Shown piece by piece: positions 32,307 through 41,839 of a DNA stretch of 64,000 nt. Position numbers and translations under genes: made by a program. The DNA lies in NCBI GenBank assembly GCA_964623635.1, contig CAZUUA010000002.1, positions 1 through 64,000 of the forward strand, written 5' to 3'. The stretch comes from UMGS1696 sp964623635 (GTDB lineage: Bacteria > Bacillota > Clostridia > Oscillospirales > CAG-272). The notes beneath the pieces were generated by a model. The model was not told the DNA's origin. It saw nothing but the letters and a program-made list of their open reading frames with translations, and searched no databases. Every line of letters begins with the position of its first letter. Position 1 is the first letter of the stretch.

Positions 32307-34619
32307 ATGGAAGCCAAGAACCGCAGAGCATGGATCAAGAATGTTGCCATCATTTTTCTCACCGTCCTGCTGCTGCTCACCTTTTTCTCCAACACGATTC
32401 TGAACTATTCACTGCCGGAGGTATCGGCACAATATGCCCGGTACGATTCCATCAGCGGTGCGATCAAGGCAAACGGCACCGTCAAGGCAAACGAGAGCTA
32501 TGTGGTGACCTACGACGAAGCCGAAGAAGGCAGCGAGGTGACCACACCCGGTCAGACCCGCAAGGTGGTATCGGTGTACGTGAAGCAGGGCAGTGAGGTG
32601 GCCATCGGCGACCCCATTTTGGCTCTGGAAGGTGGTTCCAGCGAGGAACTGAAAACGGCTGAAGAAAACCTGAAGAACGCCGAAAAGGAGCTCCGTGAGC
32701 TGGAAAAGGAATATGCACTGGCACAGCTGACGGACACCATCAACGATCTGGAGTCCGACAAATCCAAGAGTGAAAACCAAAGCAAGCTTGCCAAATCCAA
32801 GGCAGAGCTGGCAGAACTGCAGGAGCTGTATGCGGCACTGCTGGCCGGTACCGATCCGACCGAAACCTTGAAGGCCCAGAAGAAGGTAGCCCAAAAGGAA
32901 GCCGACAATATCCAGAAGCAGATCGATGCCATCAACGAAAAGATTACGGAAACAAAGAACAAGATCAGCGCAGCGAAAGGGAATATCGAGGAGGACTACA
33001 CCTCGGGCAAGACCCTGACCGAACGGCAGAATGAAGCCAAGCAGAGGTACGATACATTGAAAGCGGAATACGATACCTTGACGACACAAGTGGATACGTT
33101 GGAGGAACAGTATGAAAATGCATCCAGTTTGTCGGGCGATGTATCGAAGGCATATGAGATCAGTAAGGAGATTCATACGCTGACGGAGACATTGAATGAT
33201 AAGCAAAAGGAACTGAGCAGACTGCTGGAAGATAATATTATTTCTGAATACAACGAAAAACAATCTGCTTACGATGCTGCTGAAGCTGCGAAAAGTGCCT
33301 ATGAGAAGCAGAATGGTTCCTCTGGAGAAGAATGGGCATACTATGACGCACAGGTAAAAGTCGCTCAAAGAGAATTGGAAGAAGCACAAAAAAAGTATGA
33401 TGAATTGATTGCGAATGGGAAATATGCATTTTTAGACGACTATAGAACGGAAGAAGACCTGCGCGAAGAAATTGCCAATCTGCAATATCAAATTGCTGAA
33501 AATTATGCCAAACTGGAGATCCTCGGCATATCCTACATCGATAACCTGACCGACTACACTGTGGATACCAACACCACCAAGCTGAAGGAAGAACTGGACA
33601 AAGCCCAGAAGAAGCTGACCGAACTGACCACCGAATACGAAGAAGCCCAAAAGACCTACGAATCCCTGACCAAACAGGTGAACAGCACCGGCGTGATCAC
33701 GGAAAACGAAGCACTACTGACCGTCTTTGAGGCCGATCTGGAAACCTACAAGGAAAAGCTGGAAGAAGCCAACGAAAAGATCGACGATCTGGAAAAACAG
33801 ATCACCGACAGCGCATCCACCAAAAAGCCGGAGGAAGTCAAAGAACAGATCGATACCCTGACCTCCTCCATCCAGACGCTGGAACTGCAAATGCAGATCG
33901 ACGCCGCCACCGAAAAGAAATCCGATGCAGAAGCGGTCTATTCCAGAGAAGACGACGAAAAAGCCATTGCCGATAAAAAAGCCGATATCGAAGAACTCAA
34001 AACCAAAATCAAAGCCATGCAGGACTCCCCCACCGAAACCATCGTCACCGCTCCCATCGCCGGTAAGATCGTGGAAGTGCATTTTGTCCCCGGCAATCCG
34101 GTCACCAGCGGCAACGAAGTGGCACGGATCGAAGTGGCAGACAAGGGCTACATCTGCGAAATCTCCATGTCCACCGAGGAAGCCCGGAAGATCCAGGTGG
34201 GCGCAGAGTGCTCCGTCACCAATTCCTGGTGGTACTCCGACCTGACCGCCACCGTTTCCCAGATTCGCAGCGATCCCCAGAGCCAAGGCAAAAACCGCAT
34301 CGTGGTCATCGAGGTCAAAGGAGACGTGTACGAGGGACAAAGCCTGTCCTTCTCCATCGGTGACAAGAGCCAGTCCTACGACAGCGTCCTGCCCAACAGC
34401 GCCATCCGGGAAGACAGCGAAGGCAAATTCGTGTTGGTGGTGGAATCCAAGAATACACCTCTGTCCGTGCGCTATACCGCCAGAAGAATGAACATCGAGG
34501 TCATTGCCTCCGACGACACCAAGTCCGCTGTGTCCGGTCTGTACGGCAGCGAATTCGTCATCACCAGCGCCACCTCTCCCATCAGCGACGGTCAGCAGGT
34601 GCGACTGGCAGAGAATTGA
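32307..34619 (+). CDS. HlyD-like membrane adaptor with a very long coiled coil
   Basis: 770 residues. One TM helix (about 12-32) is followed by a half lipoyl-like domain (VVSVYVKQGSEVAIGDPIL), then about 480 residues of coiled coil with AEENLKNAEKELRELEKEY-type heptads, the second half lipoyl domain (TAPIAGKIVEVHFVPGNPV) and a beta-barrel C-terminus. Family adaptors link an inner-membrane pump to an outer partner; in a Gram-positive cell it may span the wall. GGAGG lies 12 bases before the ATG. Bases 33040-33525 have clearly more A/T-rich codons than the rest. Confidence 0.85.
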   Translation: MEAKNRRAWIKNVAIIFLTVLLLLTFFSNTILNYSLPEVSAQYARYDSISGAIKANGTVKANESYVVTYDEAEEGSEVTTPGQTRKVVSVYVKQGSEVAIGDPILALEGGSSEELKTAEENLKNAEKELRELEKEYALAQLTDTINDLESDKSKSENQSKLAKSKAELAELQELYAALLAGTDPTETLKAQKKVAQKEADNIQKQIDAINEKITETKNKISAAKGNIEEDYTSGKTLTERQNEAKQRYDTLKAEYDTLTTQVDTLEEQYENASSLSGDVSKAYEISKEIHTLTETLNDKQKELSRLLEDNIISEYNEKQSAYDAAEAAKSAYEKQNGSSGEEWAYYDAQVKVAQRELEEAQKKYDELIANGKYAFLDDYRTEEDLREEIANLQYQIAENYAKLEILGISYIDNLTDYTVDTNTTKLKEELDKAQKKLTELTTEYEEAQKTYESLTKQVNSTGVITENEALLTVFEADLETYKEKLEEANEKIDDLEKQITDSASTKKPEEVKEQIDTLTSSIQTLELQMQIDAATEKKSDAEAVYSREDDEKAIADKKADIEELKTKIKAMQDSPTETIVTAPIAGKIVEVHFVPGNPVTSGNEVARIEVADKGYICEISMSTEEARKIQVGAECSVTNSWWYSDLTATVSQIRSDPQSQGKNRIVVIEVKGDVYEGQSLSFSIGDKSQSYDSVLPNSAIREDSEGKFVLVVESKNTPLSVRYTARRMNIEVIASDDTKSAVSGLYGSEFVITSATSPISDGQQVRLAEN

Positions 34620-34631
34620 GGTTGACCGATC

Positions 34632-35738
34632 ATGAAGCTCCATACAAAAGGACTGCGCTTCTCCGGCATCAGTGGGATCCTGTGCGTCCTGTTTGCCCTG
34701 CTGTTCCTGCTGGGTGAAGGGATCGCCGCTATCCTGACCGGGGACATCGACGCCCTGGACGCCGGAAAACGTTGGTCGGCAGCCGGGGAACCCTATGCCA
34801 CCCTGACCCTGCACACCGATACGGAAAGCGCATTGTCTCGCAACCAGATCGAAAGCTATGCCCATTCCATCGATACGGCGCTGCTGAACGAGTCCATCGA
34901 TTCTCCCGAAAACGGCAACGCCTGGGCCTACTGCTACTTCACCGAGGATGTGATCTCCGTCACCGGTCCCAAAGCCACCGCCTCTCTCACGACCATGGCA
35001 ACCGGCGGCAGCTTCTACACCTTCCATCCCCTGGAATTCCGCTACGGCGCACCCTACGTGTTCGATAAATCCTTGCCCGATGGGGTGGTGCTGGACGAGA
35101 ACGCAGCTTGGCGTATCTTTGGCGCCGTGGACGTGGTGGGTATGACCGTGGAGATCGGCGGCAGAGAAATGACCGTCACCGGCATCGTGAAAAAGGAACG
35201 GGACAGCGCCGGCTACGAAAAGGCATACGGCGAAATCCCACGGGTGTACATGAGCTACTACGGCTACGAAAACATTTATGGGGAAGAGAATAACATCACC
35301 ACCTTTGAGGTGACCCTGCCCAATCCGGTGAAAGCCTTTGCGAAAAACATCTTTGAGACCGCCGTGTCCGTGAACGAAGACCATATGATGCTCCGGGAAA
35401 ATTCCAACCGGTATTCCATCGTCAACCGCTTCAACCGCATGAAGGAACTGCCCTACATGGGTATGCGCAGCGACCGCATCGTCTATCCCTATTTCGAGAA
35501 CGAACTACAGGTCATCGACTATACCACGTCCGTATGGATGATCGCACAAACCATCGCCGGTGCCTGTGCCGTTTTGACCCTGCTTGCCGCCATCATTGCC
35601 CTGTTCGCCAGCGGCTTCTCCTTCTCCGGGGTAGCAAAGCTGTGGTGGAAAAAGGCTGAGGCAGCTTGGGAAAAACGACACGCCGAAAAACGCCGGAAAA
35701 AGCGTGCCAAAAGAAAAAAGAATACGGCAGAATCGTAG
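34632..35738 (+). CDS. MacB-periplasmic-core-like membrane protein lacking the FtsX domain
   Basis: 368 residues: TM helix at about 8-37, a large outside domain with the MacB-core style (LPDGVVLDENAAWRIFGAVD, VEIGGREMTVTGIVKKE), and one C-terminal helix at about 302-328 (IAGACAVLTLLAAIIALFAS) with a very basic cytoplasmic tail (KRRKKRAKRKK). MacB-type permeases have four helices; here only two exist. It starts 12 bases after the HlyD-like gene, matching the MacA-MacB order, but no MacB ATPase is encoded. Confidence 0.75.
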   Translation: MKLHTKGLRFSGISGILCVLFALLFLLGEGIAAILTGDIDALDAGKRWSAAGEPYATLTLHTDTESALSRNQIESYAHSIDTALLNESIDSPENGNAWAYCYFTEDVISVTGPKATASLTTMATGGSFYTFHPLEFRYGAPYVFDKSLPDGVVLDENAAWRIFGAVDVVGMTVEIGGREMTVTGIVKKERDSAGYEKAYGEIPRVYMSYYGYENIYGEENNITTFEVTLPNPVKAFAKNIFETAVSVNEDHMMLRENSNRYSIVNRFNRMKELPYMGMRSDRIVYPYFENELQVIDYTTSVWMIAQTIAGACAVLTLLAAIIALFASGFSFSGVAKLWWKKAEAAWEKRHAEKRRKKRAKRKKNTAES

Positions 35739-35797
35739 GCAAAAACCACCATATTCGCATAATGAGAATATCTACATCAAAAACGGGAGGAAACCAC

Positions 35798-38323
35798 ATG
35801 AAGAAAAAACGGATCATGACCCTGCTGCTCACGGCGGCGATGCTGCTGTCCGCAGGTGCTGCAACAAGCTGCGGCAAAAAGAACACAGGCCCGGTGAAGT
35901 CCAAACGTACCAACGTGTACAGCAGCACACCCCTGGAGCTACCGGAGGACATCACGTACATCCGAAATATGACCTGTACAAATGATACGATCTACATAAT
36001 GTACACCAAGCAGGTCGAAGTCAAGCACTACAACGATGGCACCGAGGAAGAAGCGAATGCCGGGCAAGAGCCGGGTTTGGCACCAGCGATAGCCGAAGCG
36101 GCAGGGGTAGAGGTACCAGAAACGGAAGTCGAAGTGGTCGAGGAAATCATGGAAGTCACGGAAAACGATATGGATATTGCCATAGAAGAATCCGTGTATG
36201 AAGAAACCGAGGACTACTACATCGAATACGTTTCGCAGACATGGCTGTACAGCACGGATCTGACTGGGGAGAACAAAACGCTCATTCAGTTCCAGAAGCC
36301 GTTCGAGGGCGACAGAGGCTATATGCGCCAGATCCTCAGCGGAGATGGACAGCTCTATGCCATGTACGATACCTGGGGTGAGACGGATGGCTATTGGCTG
36401 TATCGGATCGATCCGGTGGATGGCAGCGTAACGAAGCAGTACGACCTGTCCACCGCAAAGGAAGCACTGGGTCTGACGGAAGACGACTATTTCTACGTCA
36501 ACAGTCTGGCATTGTCCGGCAACACCGCATACATCAACTATGACGCCAAGATCGTCCCCTATGACCTGCAAAGCGAGACCTTCGGCAAAGCCATCGATCT
36601 GTCGGATAAAATCAGTTGGACCAGTGCCCTGTACGCCATGGACGACAGCCTCTACTATGCAGGCTATATCGATGGTAAGGGTCAGACCTTCTTTTCCGTT
36701 GATCTGGCAACGGGAGAATCCACCGAAGTGGAGATCGAAGGGATCACCTATTACTCTCCCATCGGCGACCACGACGGCAAGATATACTTTACGAAAAACG
36801 ATGGTATCCTTGCCTACGATACCGTAACCGGCACCAGCAGCGAAGTCATCAACTACATCAACTGCGACATCAACCCCACCGAAGTCAATACCGTAGTTCT
36901 GACGGACGATGGCAGAATGGCATATTATTCCAGCTCCTGGGACAACAAAACGGAGAAAAACACCAATACCCTACAGGTGCTCGATCGGATCCCCGATGAA
37001 CAAATGCAGGAGGAAGTGCTGCTGACCATCGCCAGTGCCTACTACAACTACGAACTGCAGAATGTGGTGATCGGCTTTAATCGGCAGAACACCGGTGTGC
37101 GCCTGAATATCAAGGATTACAACGAATACAGCACCGCCGAAAACAATTATGAAGGTGCCATCACCCAGCTCAATGCAGACATCACCATGGGCAACGTGCC
37201 CGATCTTCTGGTACTGGACAGCGAGCTGCCGGTGGAGAGCTACTTCAGCAAGGGTGTGTTTGTGGATCTGTATCCCTACATGGACAGCGAGGAAAACGGC
37301 ATCGATCGTTCCCAGTATCTGGAAAACGTCTTCAAGGCCTGTGAACAGAACGGCAAGCTGTATTCCCTGATCACTTCTTTCAACCTTGCCACGCTGTCTG
37401 CCAAGCCCGAATACGTGGGTGACACGTCCGGCTGGACCATGACGCAGATGTTGGATGCCATCGAAGCCATGCCGGATGGTATGCGTGCCTTCAGCGATTT
37501 CGGACGAGACGACCTGCTGGATCGGCTGTTCTTCTATTGCGGCGACATCTTCATCGACTGGGAGACCGGCACCACCAATTTTGAATCCGAGGATTTTATT
37601 CGCCTGATCGAATTTTTGAAGACCTGCCCGGAAAAATCCGTCATGGATGCCTACTATGACACCATAGATTACGACAACTACGATTACAAGGAAGAGGAAG
37701 CATTCTACAACAACTACGAAATGCGGTACTATAAGGATACGGCACTGTTTGGATGCAGCAATATCTATCGCCTGAATGGGTACACCGATATCCATAACAC
37801 CTTCGCAGGAGATGCGACCATGATCGGCTATCCCACAAACGATGGCGGCAACGGTGCGGTGATCCTGCCCAACCTGGAGATCGGCATTTGTGCTTCCTCC
37901 GTGAACAGGGACAGCGCATGGGTCTTCCTGAAGTATCTGCTGACGAGCGAGGACTATTTTGAATCCACATACTCCTTCACCGTTGCCAAGAAGTGGCTGG
38001 ACAAGAGCCTGGCAGAATCCGAGGAATACTACCAGGATTGGTACGGCGGCTACACGGAAGAAGACTTAAACTATATGCGTGAGCAGTTCAGCGAAGAATA
38101 CGTAGAGTATATGCAGAAAGCCAATGAGAAGTATACCATAGAGCAAGGACAGAAGACCTACGATCTGGTCACCGGTGCTACTAAGGTCGTTCGGACAAAC
38201 AGCGATCTCATGACCATCATCAAGGAAGAGCTCAGCTCCTTCTTTGGCGGTGGCAAATCGGCCGAGGAAGCTGCCCGGATCATCAACAGCCGTGCCAGAG
38301 TGTACGTAGCAGAGAATAGCTGA
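35798..38323 (+). CDS. Lipoprotein with propeller-like N-terminus and family 1 solute-binding C-terminus
   Basis: 841 residues. Lipoprotein signal with Cys at about 25 (GAATSCGKK). Residues 30-400 contain repeated beta-hairpin units (WLYSTDLTGENKTLI, YWLYRIDPVDGSVTKQYDLS, GIDPETG-like turns) that suggest a propeller. From about 408 (LLTIASAYYNYELQNVVIGF) an ABC sugar-binding fold follows with VDLYPYMDSEENGIDRSQY. Usual binding proteins have about 430 residues, so this is a double-length fusion. ATG at 35798 follows GGGAGG. The next gene is a paralogue. Confidence 0.85.
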   Translation: MKKKRIMTLLLTAAMLLSAGAATSCGKKNTGPVKSKRTNVYSSTPLELPEDITYIRNMTCTNDTIYIMYTKQVEVKHYNDGTEEEANAGQEPGLAPAIAEAAGVEVPETEVEVVEEIMEVTENDMDIAIEESVYEETEDYYIEYVSQTWLYSTDLTGENKTLIQFQKPFEGDRGYMRQILSGDGQLYAMYDTWGETDGYWLYRIDPVDGSVTKQYDLSTAKEALGLTEDDYFYVNSLALSGNTAYINYDAKIVPYDLQSETFGKAIDLSDKISWTSALYAMDDSLYYAGYIDGKGQTFFSVDLATGESTEVEIEGITYYSPIGDHDGKIYFTKNDGILAYDTVTGTSSEVINYINCDINPTEVNTVVLTDDGRMAYYSSSWDNKTEKNTNTLQVLDRIPDEQMQEEVLLTIASAYYNYELQNVVIGFNRQNTGVRLNIKDYNEYSTAENNYEGAITQLNADITMGNVPDLLVLDSELPVESYFSKGVFVDLYPYMDSEENGIDRSQYLENVFKACEQNGKLYSLITSFNLATLSAKPEYVGDTSGWTMTQMLDAIEAMPDGMRAFSDFGRDDLLDRLFFYCGDIFIDWETGTTNFESEDFIRLIEFLKTCPEKSVMDAYYDTIDYDNYDYKEEEAFYNNYEMRYYKDTALFGCSNIYRLNGYTDIHNTFAGDATMIGYPTNDGGNGAVILPNLEIGICASSVNRDSAWVFLKYLLTSEDYFESTYSFTVAKKWLDKSLAESEEYYQDWYGGYTEEDLNYMREQFSEEYVEYMQKANEKYTIEQGQKTYDLVTGATKVVRTNSDLMTIIKEELSSFFGGGKSAEEAARIINSRARVYVAENS

Positions 38324-38403
38324 TCATTGAAACCCAAGTAAGATCCTGACCAGCCATACTTATGAGCGACCCATATTTTACAGAAAGCGGAGGGATACTA
38401 CAA

Positions 38404-40848
38404 ATGAAGAAACGACAGATCCTATCTATGCTTTTGGCATCGACCATGCTGCTTGCCACCGGCTGTGACGAAGAGGCGATCACAACGGCAGTGTTGGAGA
38501 ACCTGGAATCGGCATTGGTGAGTGGTCCTGGCACAGACGGTGAAGAAACAGACCAGTCGGCGAACGATGGCTCTACAGATGTGGCAAAGGCCGACCCGGT
38601 TACAACCGATCCGGTTACAACCGATCCGGTTACAACCGAGCCGGTGAAGTCCAAGCGTACCAATGTATACCAAAGCATACCCATTGCGCTGCCGGACGAG
38701 ATCGGCGAAGGCACCGGCTATGTCCAGGATATGGTCAGCATTGGCGATAGGATCTATATGGAGTACGTGCAGCAGAACGATGATGCATCGGAAACATGGC
38801 TGTACAGCACCGACGTGACCGGGGAGAACCAAACCTTCGTGCCGTTCCAAGATCCGTTGGAGGGCAGCGGTTACATGACCAAGCTGTACACCACAGATGA
38901 GAAGCTCTATGCCCTGTACGAGACCTGGTATGACAACAATGTCTACTGGCTCATGGAACTGGATCCCACAGACGGCAGCGTGACAAAGCAGTACGATCTG
39001 AACGTGGCAAAGGACGCACTGGGTCTGACCGATGAAGACAGCTTCTATGTCGTCGATGTGGCACTGTCCGGACACACGGTCTACCTCAACAGATACACCG
39101 AGCTGATCCCCTATGACCTGCAAACGGAGACCTGTGGGGATGTCATCGAGTTGCCGGAGAACATTATGGGGTTTGCCAGCACCTATGGCACAGACGAGGG
39201 CATATACTTCACGGCCTATAACGAACAATATGAACAGAACTTCTATATTCTCGATCCGGCAACCGGAACAGCCACGCCGACCTGGATCGGTGACCCCGGT
39301 TATTTCGCTCCCATCGGGATGTGTGACGGGCTACTCTACTTCAACACCTACGATGCCGTTTTGACCTACGATTTCGAACATGGTCATGTGGGCGAGGTCC
39401 TGGATTTCCGCAACTGCGACATTCATCCGAACGAGGTCACGTATATGGTGATCACCGCTGACGGCACATTGGTATATTTTACCAGTTTGGACGATGGCAG
39501 AATATCCAGGATCGGCGGTAAGCTACAGACACTGGAACGCATCCCCGATGATCAATTGCCGGAGGAAGTGCTGTTGACCATCGCCACGACCTACTACGAT
39601 TATAGCTTAGAGGATGCTGTGCTGCGCTACAACCGGCAGACTGACGGCGTACACATTGCCATCCAGGATTACAGCTATATGGCAGACGGCGAGCACGATG
39701 CTGCGTATTGGATCTGCAAAAACATCATCGATGGCGAAGCACCGGATCTGGTGCTGCTGGATCGGTATACGCCCGTGGAGAGATACTACAAAAATGGTCT
39801 GCTGGTGGATCTGTATCCGTACATGGACGGTGCAGAAAACGGCATCGATCGTTCTCAATATTTCGAAAACATCTTCAAGGCCTGTGAACGGGACGGCAAG
39901 CTGTACGCACTGATCACCAACTACAGCTTGGAGACCATGGCAGCCAAGTCCGCTTATGTGGGTTCTGATGCCGGTTGGTCTTTGTCGGAAATGTTAGACA
40001 CCATCGAAGCCATGCCGGATGGTATGCGTGCCTTCAGTGGTTACGGACGAGACGATCTTTTGGCGCAGCTCATGCAGTATTGCGGCGAGCTCTTTATCGA
40101 TTGGGAACGCAGTACCACCAACTTTGCCTCCGAGGACTTCCTGCGGCTGCTCACATTCCTGAAGACCTATCCGGAAAAGTCCGTCCTGAATGCCTACTAT
40201 GAGGACGCCGCCCCGGATACCGGAACAAACTTCATGCGTGAATACGATATGCGGTTCTACAAGGATACGGCACTGCTGGAAACCGCATACATCTATGAAG
40301 TGCGTGGATATTGGGATCTCTTTAGAACCTTTGCGGAGAACCCCACCGTGATCGGCTATCCGACAAACGAAAGCAGTGGTACGATCGTCCGTCCGACATT
40401 GGAGCTGGGTATCGGTGCTACCTCCGTGAACAAGGACAGCGCATGGGATTTCCTGCGGTATCTGCTGACATCGGAGGACGATCTGGAGATATACGAGAGC
40501 TTTCTTCCCATCTCCAAAGCACGGTTCGAAAAGCTGGTGGACGGCTCTGAAGCGTACTATGCTGGTTGGTACACCTATTCGGAAGACGAGTATGACTATA
40601 TGCGCCAAGAGTACGGCGAGGAATACGTCACCTACCACCGTCAGGCCAATCAGCCCTATACCAAAGAGATGGGGCAAAAGGTCTACGATCTGGCTGCCGG
40701 TGCCACCAAGGTCACACGGATGACCGACGGTATCATTGCCATCATCCAGGAAGAGGCAAGTGCCTACTTCTCCGACAGTCAAACGGTCGAAGAAGCTGTA
40801 AAGTGCATAGACGACCGTGTATGCGCTTACATGGATGATCACAAATAA
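38404..40848 (+). CDS. Paralogous lipoprotein with propeller-like and solute-binding parts
   Basis: 814 residues with lipobox LLATGC. A linker with three TDPVT repeats leads to PVKSKRTNVY, a segment shared with the upstream protein, then the same propeller-like part and, from about 390, the binding fold (VDLYPYMDGAENGIDRSQYF, LYALITNYSLETMAAK). Similarity to the upstream protein is strong over the whole length, so the pair came from a tandem duplication. Divergence in the ligand region suggests different ligands or partner pairing. Confidence 0.85.
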   Translation: MKKRQILSMLLASTMLLATGCDEEAITTAVLENLESALVSGPGTDGEETDQSANDGSTDVAKADPVTTDPVTTDPVTTEPVKSKRTNVYQSIPIALPDEIGEGTGYVQDMVSIGDRIYMEYVQQNDDASETWLYSTDVTGENQTFVPFQDPLEGSGYMTKLYTTDEKLYALYETWYDNNVYWLMELDPTDGSVTKQYDLNVAKDALGLTDEDSFYVVDVALSGHTVYLNRYTELIPYDLQTETCGDVIELPENIMGFASTYGTDEGIYFTAYNEQYEQNFYILDPATGTATPTWIGDPGYFAPIGMCDGLLYFNTYDAVLTYDFEHGHVGEVLDFRNCDIHPNEVTYMVITADGTLVYFTSLDDGRISRIGGKLQTLERIPDDQLPEEVLLTIATTYYDYSLEDAVLRYNRQTDGVHIAIQDYSYMADGEHDAAYWICKNIIDGEAPDLVLLDRYTPVERYYKNGLLVDLYPYMDGAENGIDRSQYFENIFKACERDGKLYALITNYSLETMAAKSAYVGSDAGWSLSEMLDTIEAMPDGMRAFSGYGRDDLLAQLMQYCGELFIDWERSTTNFASEDFLRLLTFLKTYPEKSVLNAYYEDAAPDTGTNFMREYDMRFYKDTALLETAYIYEVRGYWDLFRTFAENPTVIGYPTNESSGTIVRPTLELGIGATSVNKDSAWDFLRYLLTSEDDLEIYESFLPISKARFEKLVDGSEAYYAGWYTYSEDEYDYMRQEYGEEYVTYHRQANQPYTKEMGQKVYDLAAGATKVTRMTDGIIAIIQEEASAYFSDSQTVEEAVKCIDDRVCAYMDDHK
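38593..38637 (+). repeat. Three 15-bp in-frame repeats
   Basis: GAYCCGGTTACAACC repeated three times encodes DPVTT in the linker of the second lipoprotein, just after the lipid-anchored N-terminus. Absent from the paralogue. Slippage-prone. Confidence 0.9.
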
Positions 40849-40858
40849 TACAAGCAAA

Positions 40859-40897
40859 AAATGAGTCGAGAACGACAGTATCGCTTTCGGCTCATTT
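40859..40897 (+). terminator. Hairpin after the lipoprotein pair
   Basis: AAATGAGTCGA pairs with TTCGGCTCATTT with a mismatch and wobble. No long T-run follows, so it may be a weak terminator or a processing hairpin before the channel gene. Confidence 0.45.
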
Positions 40898-40935
40898 GCT
40901 GATTAAAAAAACTACAAACAAGAGAGGTTGACCCT

Positions 40936-41535
40936 ATGAAAAAAGCACTCCTCAACGGCATTGCCGCCGGTTTCATGATCGGGATCGGTGCCGCCGTATT
41001 CCTGTCCTGCGAGAACAAGATCGTAGGTGCGGTACTATTTGCCGTAGCCCTGACGGTGATCTGTCAACTGGACATGATGCTGTTCACCGGCAAGATCGGC
41101 TACATCGTGAACGCCCACACCAAAAACGACATCCTTGCTACCGTGTTCTGTCTCCTTGGCAACGCCATTGGTACGCTTATCTCCGGCTTGGCCATCGGCT
41201 ATTGTCGTCCCGCACTGCCGGAGGTAGCCGTGACCATGACCAACAATAAGCTGTCCCAACCGCTGCCCATGGTGCTGGTGTCTGCCATTTTCTGCGGCAT
41301 TCTTATGTACAGCGCCGTGGCCATCTTCAAAGAGAAGGGTTCCATGGCCGGTATCATCTACTGCGTACCGGTGTTCATTCTGTCCGGCTTCGAGCACTCC
41401 ATTGCCGATATGGCGTATTTCTGGGTGGCAACGAACGGCGGACTGCAGGCGGTGTTGTTCATCCTGGTGGTGATCCTTGGCAACTCCATCGGTGGCTGTC
41501 TGATCCCGGCATTGAAAAAGTTAGCAGGGAACTGA
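40936..41535 (+). CDS. Formate/nitrite transporter (FNT) family protein
   Basis: 199 residues and about six TM helices. LSGFEHSIADMAYF is the family signature (H in GFEHSIADM), with LGNSIGG near the end and an early MMLFTGKIG. FNT proteins are pentameric channels for small anions such as formate, nitrite or hydrosulfide. Family members are usually 250-290 residues, so this one is short, chiefly at the termini and loops. GAGGTTGACCC precedes the ATG. A strong terminator follows. Confidence 0.85.
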   Translation: MKKALLNGIAAGFMIGIGAAVFLSCENKIVGAVLFAVALTVICQLDMMLFTGKIGYIVNAHTKNDILATVFCLLGNAIGTLISGLAIGYCRPALPEVAVTMTNNKLSQPLPMVLVSAIFCGILMYSAVAIFKEKGSMAGIIYCVPVFILSGFEHSIADMAYFWVATNGGLQAVLFILVVILGNSIGGCLIPALKKLAGN

Positions 41536-41549
41536 TCCCATGAAACAGA

Positions 41550-41581
41550 AAAAACGGTAGGTCAATAGCCTACCGTTTTTA
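41550..41581. terminator. Bidirectional terminator
   Basis: AAAACGGTAGG and CCTACCGTTTT form a perfect stem with A-run and T-run on the two sides, between the FNT gene and the convergent small zinc-ribbon gene. Confidence 0.92.
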
Positions 41582-41599
41582 ATATGCAATTGTTTGCGA

Positions 41600-41833
41600 T
41601 CACTGGAACAACAGACAGCCTTGCTTGCGGAAATGGTCGATCCGTTCCCGCATGGCATCCTCGGTGGTGCTGTAATATGCCGCCAGACAGGTGATGCAAA
41701 GGTACTGCGTGGCGCCCCGGTTGATCATTTTTTTGTGCAGCCCGATCTCGTCGTGGGTCAACTCTCTGCCGCATTCCATACAGTGTTCGCCGTCGCCGGG
41801 CTCCATGGAACGGGCAAGAACATTCTCGAACAT
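41600..41833 (-). CDS. Small zinc-ribbon protein
   Basis: 77 residues with CMECGREL and LCITCLAAYY, a two-CxxC treble-clef or ribbon that would hold one zinc. The remainder is helical (TTEDAMRERIDHFRKQG). The start is six bases past the GH27 stop, so it is probably co-transcribed with it. I do not recognise a named family; a role as a regulator or RNA/DNA binder cannot be decided. Confidence 0.75.
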   Translation of the reverse strand: MFENVLARSMEPGDGEHCMECGRELTHDEIGLHKKMINRGATQYLCITCLAAYYSTTEDAMRERIDHFRKQGCLLFQ

Positions 41834-41839
41834 ACAGGC

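Noticed and set aside
33714..35384. A 556-codon open frame opposite the HlyD-like and MacB-like genes
   Set aside because: Same reason: composition-driven, Gly/His/Phe-rich and without a recognisable domain.
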